Of a DNA stretch of 64,000 bases, positions 59,190 to 64,000 are shown piece by piece. The DNA lies in contig OY759262.1 of the NCBI GenBank assembly GCA_963662155.1, forward strand, positions 16,260,282 through 16,324,281. The letters are read 5' to 3'. Below the pieces are notes generated by a model. The model worked only from the letters and a program-made list of their open reading frames with translations. It did not search any database and had not been told where the DNA came from. How positions within the stretch are numbered: the stretch's first letter is position 1; each line of letters starts with the position of its first letter. A program made the translations under genes and the position numbers. This DNA comes from Lamellibrachia columna. Lineage: Eukaryota > Annelida > Polychaeta > Sabellida > Siboglinidae.

Positions 59190-59791
59190 TATTTTAACTG
59201 TAATGGTGCCTGGTTTCAAGTGCAAGGAAAATGTAACGGAAGACATGATTTAATGTCAGATTTGCCTCAGGTGGGCACACAGTGTATGTCAGGTTACCTC
59301 AGGTGGGCACACAGTGCATGTGCCGGTGTGGGCTACAAGATGGAATACGTATGCGAGTTATGTAAGATTTAGATATTAATCATCGTGTTTCGTTCATCTA
59401 TAACGAATAGGTAGACATTAGTTTTGTGCTGAATAATGTCAGGGTACCGTTAACAGTACTGATGCCTGGTGCTGTTACATGTGCGATGAAATTGTAAAAG
59501 AAGACATGATCTAATGTCAAGTTACCTCAGGTGGGCACACAGCGTATGCCAGGTTACCTCAGGTGGGCACACAGCGTATGCCAGGTTACCTCAGGTGGGC
59601 ACATAGTGTATGTCAGGTTACCTCAGGTGGGCACACAGTGTATGTCAGGTTACCTCAGGTGGGCACACAGTGTATGCCAGGTTACCTCAGGTGGGCACAC
59701 AGTGTATGCCAGGTTACCTCAGGTGGGCACACAGTGTATGTGCAGGCGAGGGCAAGGGGTGGCATATGTATGCGAGGTATGTAAGGATTAG
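59190..59791 (+). repeat. Two decayed copies of the PHD exon; third expanded into a 32-bp minisatellite
   Basis: The second copy (59,190-59,371) keeps RWAHSACAG and EYVCELC; the third (59,461-59,791) keeps YMCDEIVKEDMI. In the third, GTTACCTCAGGTGGGCACAC plus AGYGTATGYCAG repeats seven times from 59,521 to 59,744 in 32-bp steps. The repeat unit is the zinc-binding CxxCLRWAH segment itself. Confidence 0.85.
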
Positions 59792-60780
59792 GTAAATCAT
59801 TGTTTTGCTTTCATTAAATGGCGTTCGACACACTCCACAAGTCGTAGGTGATTTATGATTCGACGGGTGTACCCAGTGTACAACAACAGCAAACTAGGTC
59901 GCTGCGCTCTAGGGCACAGATCACAGTACATTTTCTCATTGGTGGTCATGTTAACGTTTTGTCTGGTTATAAGAAAACTGTACCAACAAATATTCTGAAC
60001 AAATTCAAAGCCACCGCCTCCATGACATCGTTATTCTGAACACCTTTCGTCAAAATCGTACACCTCTAGCTCTTTGTCGCAAACACACCTACCCTCAACA
60101 TTGGCAGTTTTTGCCGAATATTAATACGCCTACCGGTGTTTCAGGAATATCACCACCAAAATACGTCCGCGTGTTCGATTCCACTTTATAGTGCTGGCTT
60201 ACTGGATAAATACAGTTCCTTCTTGGCAAATAAAATCACTGAAATCAACGTCTGACAACCAAAGGTGTAACATTTCGAACGTTCCAAACATGCTTCTTGG
60301 CAAATACAATCACTGAAATCGGATAAATTGCGTATTTTAAGCACTACATTCTGTAACACTTCTGGTAGCCTAACTGTGGCCTGACCTCTATAATAAGTTC
60401 ACCTTTTACCCACCTTCGTTAACCAGTCTCGATCGCAACTCGTGCATATCAGCAAAAAGGTACCTCATTTTATGTAAAAGTAAAATCGTGTTGCATCGTT
60501 CTCAGATGAATATATAAATACACTAGTCTTTTTGTCTTCCATTTCAGCTCACACCTCTGCTACACACATGTATTATGTGACTCCCAACACAACTACCACC
60601 CATTTGTGAATCTCCCCGGATTTGCCAAATCCATGTGCATAGATCACAGTAAAACTGTGAATATCGTAACCCTATGCCCAATCACATCCTTGAATATACA
60701 CAATATATTGTGTTTGCAATATTCGTGTTTTTGGCGGTGTATACACTATGCAATTTTGTTGGTAAATGATCATCTGAACT

Positions 60781-61098
60781 GATGATTCGGGCGAGCCGAT
60801 CAAGTGCTATGAGTGTAAATGTTCATATAAACTGATGATTCGAGCGAGCCGATCAAGTGTTACGAGTGTAAATGTTCATCTAAACTGATGATTCGGGCGA
60901 GCCAATCAAGTGCTATGAGTGTAAATGTTCATCTAAACTGATGATTCGGGCAAGCCGATCAAGTGCTACGAGTGAAAATGTTCATCTAAACTGATGATTC
61001 GGGCGAGCCGATCAAGTGTTACGGGTGTAAATGTTCATCTAAACTGATGATTCGGGCGAGCCGATCAAGTTTTACGAGTGTTCGTATGTGTCTGGTGT
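60781..61098 (+). repeat. 53-bp tandem repeat, six copies
   Basis: GATGATTCGGGCGAGCCGAT starts at 60,781, 60,834, 60,887, 60,940, 60,993 and 61,046, with few substitutions. Confidence 0.93.
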
Positions 61099-61146
61099 GG
61101 TTTTAACCTTACAAAAATACTGCCCGGGTCCGTTCAATAAGAACGG

Positions 61147-61270
61147 GAGTATGACGACGTGTACCCACCGGAGTATGACGACGTGTACCTACCGGAGAAT
61201 GACGACGTGTACCTACCGGAGTATGACGACGTGTACCTACTGGAGTATGACGACGTGTACCTACCGGAGT
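61147..61270 (+). repeat. 24-bp tandem repeat, five copies
   Basis: GAGTATGACGACGTGTACCT plus ACCG repeats five times. The unit is a multiple of three, so one frame reads MTTCTYRS repeated, but there is no other sign of coding. Confidence 0.9.
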
Positions 61271-62699
61271 TACGTACATGATAATGACACGTGTACATTT
61301 AACGTGTTGTGGTGTGCATAACTTGGGGGCCAGAATTGCATTATCTCGTCAACTATTGCCAGTATGGTAGACATATGTCTAAACGTTCTTGGGAGTTTCA
61401 GTTAGATGCATTTTCAATGAAGGTATACTGGCAATACACAAGTGCCCCCCTCCCATCTCGCCGGTCTGTGGTCTTAGTGTTGCGTTCCAGGAGTTAGACC
61501 AGTGTAGAGAATTGCATTGGTGGCCATGTTAACGTCTCATCTCTCATCGCGTTTTTTTCAAAACCACATACCTCCAGCTCTTTTAAAACGCCCCGACGTG
61601 CGATGCCCATCAATTTTGACAAAATAGCCCTGTATTCATGCGCCCACGTAGCCCATAGCAAAACATTCCCATAAATCCATCCGCCTGTTAAACTCAAAAT
61701 ATGCACCATTTCACAGCCAATATGCCTTTTCAATTGCACTTATGTCACATCATATGAATTGTTTAAATTCACATATCGCAATTTAATATGGCCTACATTC
61801 GTGAAACAATAAACAGGAAGGTCAACAGTGGTCTTACCCCTCCAGTGAGCCCGTGGTTATTATGAAAACGAGTTCACGACTTGTAAATGGCATTCGACAC
61901 AACTCACAAGTCATAGGTGATTTTTTATTCGACGGGTGTGCCCAGTGTACAACAACAACAAGCTAGGTCATTGCGCTCTAGGGCACAGACTACAGTACAT
62001 TTCCCATTGGTGGCCATGTTAACGTTTTGTCTGGTTATAAGAAAATTGTACCACCAAACATTCTGAACAAATTCACAGCCACCGCTTCCATGGCATCGAT
62101 ATTCTGAACACTTCGTCAAAATCACACACATCCAGTTTTTTTAATCATGTCGCAAACGCGCCTACCCTCAAAATTGGCAGTTTTTGTCAAATATTAATGC
62201 GCCTGCTGGTGTTTCGGGAATGTCACCACCAAAGTATGTCCACGTCTTCGAATCCATTTTATAGTGCAACATCGCACAACCAAAGGTGCAACATTTCGAA
62301 CGTTCCGACCTTGCTGGCTAAATACAGTTGCTTCTTGGCAAATAAGATCACTGAAATATGACAAATTGCGTATTTTCAGGCACTATACATTCTGTAACAC
62401 TTCTGGTAGCTTAACTGTGGCCTGAACTCTCTAGTGAGTTCAACTTTTACACACCCTCGTTAGCCAGACTCTATCGCAACTCGTACATTACGGCAAAAAG
62501 GTACCTCATTTTATGTAAAAGTAAAATCTTGTTGCATCGTTCTCACATATGAATATATAAATACACTAGTGTCTGCGATATTCGTGTTTTGTGCTATTGT
62601 TTTCGTAAATGTTCGTCTAAATTTCTAAGCTGATGTTTCAGGCGAACCGATCAAGTGCTACGTGTTTTCGTATACATCTGGTGCGGATTCAATCGGACA

Positions 62700-63250
62700 A
62701 AGCGATTGCCAGTATCCTTTCAACAAAAAAGGGATCATGACCACATGTCTTGGAGTTACCTGCATGAAATCCGTCGTCAAGTCAGGCAGTAAGTGGCAAT
62801 AGGGGACACAAATCTCGTCAGTCGCCATGTTGGTTTCATGCAAATTATCCCATAAATGCTCACTTCCGGCCCAGAGAATATGCTGCCCGCTATCGCATTT
62901 CACACAAACAAATTTGGAAATAAAACAGAGAGAACAAACAATAACACATTTATTTTATTACTACTATTATTTATTGAAAAATTAGCACAAAAATGCGATA
63001 ATACTATATGATTATACTAATAGAAATATTTTTTCTCAAGAAAATGAATAATAAAATAATCTTAGACGAAAGCACGCGTGAATTTTGACAAGGCACATTC
63101 TGCATATCGACCAGATGGCAAGCTACATTTGAAATAGTAAATATATGTATTATATACGAACGTACGCACGCACGCACGCATGCACGCACCAGTATGTGAC
63201 CAGTAATCTCGTGTGCCCACACATTTGGCATTTATGCAGGCACCATAATT
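62700..63250. other. Gene-free stretch with a short (ACGC)n run
   Basis: ACGCACGCACGCACGC-like run at 63,161-63,188. No gene seen. Confidence 0.5.
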
Positions 63251-63264
63251 TATGCAGGCACCAT

Positions 63265-64000
63265 AATGAACAATATGATGTATGCTGATGATCTTTGTTT
63301 TTCACCTAGTGTTTCTGGGTTGAGAAAACTAATTGATTAGTGTGCCTAGTATAGCAATATGTTTTAAATAACTTACAATGCCAACAATCTAATGTATGGT
63401 TATTGATCACGAACATCAGGACAAGAAAAATAGTCACCTTGTTGCTACCAATAACCATACACTACCTCACGCTGAGATTTTAATTCCTTGGTCATATTAT
63501 CAACAATAACCTTACTGAGGATGATGATATGCCAGGCAGAAAATATGTATTTACACTCAGGCATGTTTTAGCCAGAAAATTTCACTTACGCAGCAGCACC
63601 ATTAAAGCAACTTTATTTACTTCGTACTGTGGTGCAAGGTACACCTAAAAAAAAACAGTCTGAAAGGTATTACTGTTGACATGACAACAGTTTTAGAATT
63701 ACGCACGACTTGTCACCCCGTTGTAGTGCAAGTTATATGTTCGCTACAAATTATGTAAAATCTTTTAATGCACGCATTCGCTTGTCAATATTTAGCCTTT
63801 TATGCCGTTTAGAAAGGTCCGATAATCTACTGATTATGAATTAATCTCGCATTTTGATTTATTACAGAAGTCCAATGATGAAGTATTGGAATATTCAGTA
63901 TACTTTTAATACATGACGTGTGACTATTTATATATTTTTTCTATTTTAACTTGTTTTACATGTACTTTTACTGCACGACGTGTGAATAGTTATGTATATA
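63265..64000 (+). pseudogene. LINE reverse-transcriptase relic, continues past the window
   Basis: The plus strand reads NNMMYADDLCFSPSVSGLRK, with the YADD catalytic motif and the usual S-x-x-G-L-x-x-L helix. Further on, HIINNNLTEDDDMPGRKYVF and RKFHLRSSTIKATLFTSYCG follow the order of non-LTR RT C-termini. Several stops interrupt it. Confidence 0.7.

Larger units (their letters stand above)
59822..62640 (+). repeat. Dispersed repeat in two direct copies (59,822-60,780 and 61,888-62,640)
   Basis: Long shared blocks include TTCGACGGGTGT..CCCAGTGTACAAC, GCTCTAGGGCACAGA and GTTAACGTTTTGTCTGGTTA. The first copy carries the 53-bp array at its end; the second ends with a single diverged unit (about 62,600-62,660). 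No coding frame. Confidence 0.75.

Noticed and set aside
61088..61321. 77-codon ORF with MTTCTYRS repeats
   Set aside because: Created by a 24-bp minisatellite; no start context or homologue.

Overview
The window is animal nuclear DNA, most likely from a marine invertebrate (species not identifiable). It carries spliceosomal-type introns, AATAAA signals, AT-rich spacers, microsatellites and a dense mix of eukaryotic transposon families. No cellular gene, rRNA, tRNA or CRISPR array was recognised.

Bases 1-28,878 are compact, GC-richer and viral. They hold two same-orientation units of a Maverick/Polinton-adintovirus type element, an integrating dsDNA virus with protein-primed DNA polymerase. 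Unit 1 (1-~10,555) is cut by the window edge inside its polymerase. Unit 2 (core 16,949-~28,878) is complete for the core. Gene order is the same in both: PolB, packaging ATPase, small basic protein, 262/259-aa protein, three tiny genes, chromodomain integrase, small membrane protein, penton-like minor capsid protein, pVI/pX-like basic protein, major capsid protein, adenain-like protease. PolB and integrase serve replication and integration; ATPase, capsid proteins and protease serve virion assembly. Integrase is nearly identical between units while capsid proteins differ strongly.

Between the two cores (10,556-16,948) lies an accessory region without a second copy here. It has a gene with a duplicated exon and very short introns (11,089-11,961), a NADAR-domain gene (13,131) with an antisense NADAR relic (10,684), an RPA-like ssDNA-binding protein (13,807), and a chain of reading frames (13,807-16,334) whose potential splice donors and acceptors are all in phase 0. 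That chain predicts a set of alternatively spliced, acidic, SUMO-interacting-motif proteins sharing an N-terminus. This is the most novel part of the window.

From 28,879 on the sequence is a transposon graveyard: piggyBac pieces, two fossil CRESS-DNA-virus Rep helicase fragments, Gypsy pieces, a Harbinger transposase with a spliced Myb-like partner, a 1.4-kb unit repeated three times, a hAT-type multi-exon gene, a young nearly intact Gypsy element (49,527-54,928) with 185/192-bp LTRs, a Gypsy-integrase-derived gene with a Ulp1 protease domain, a pogo/jerky-type transposase with a PHD finger, several minisatellites and a LINE reverse-transcriptase relic running off the right edge.
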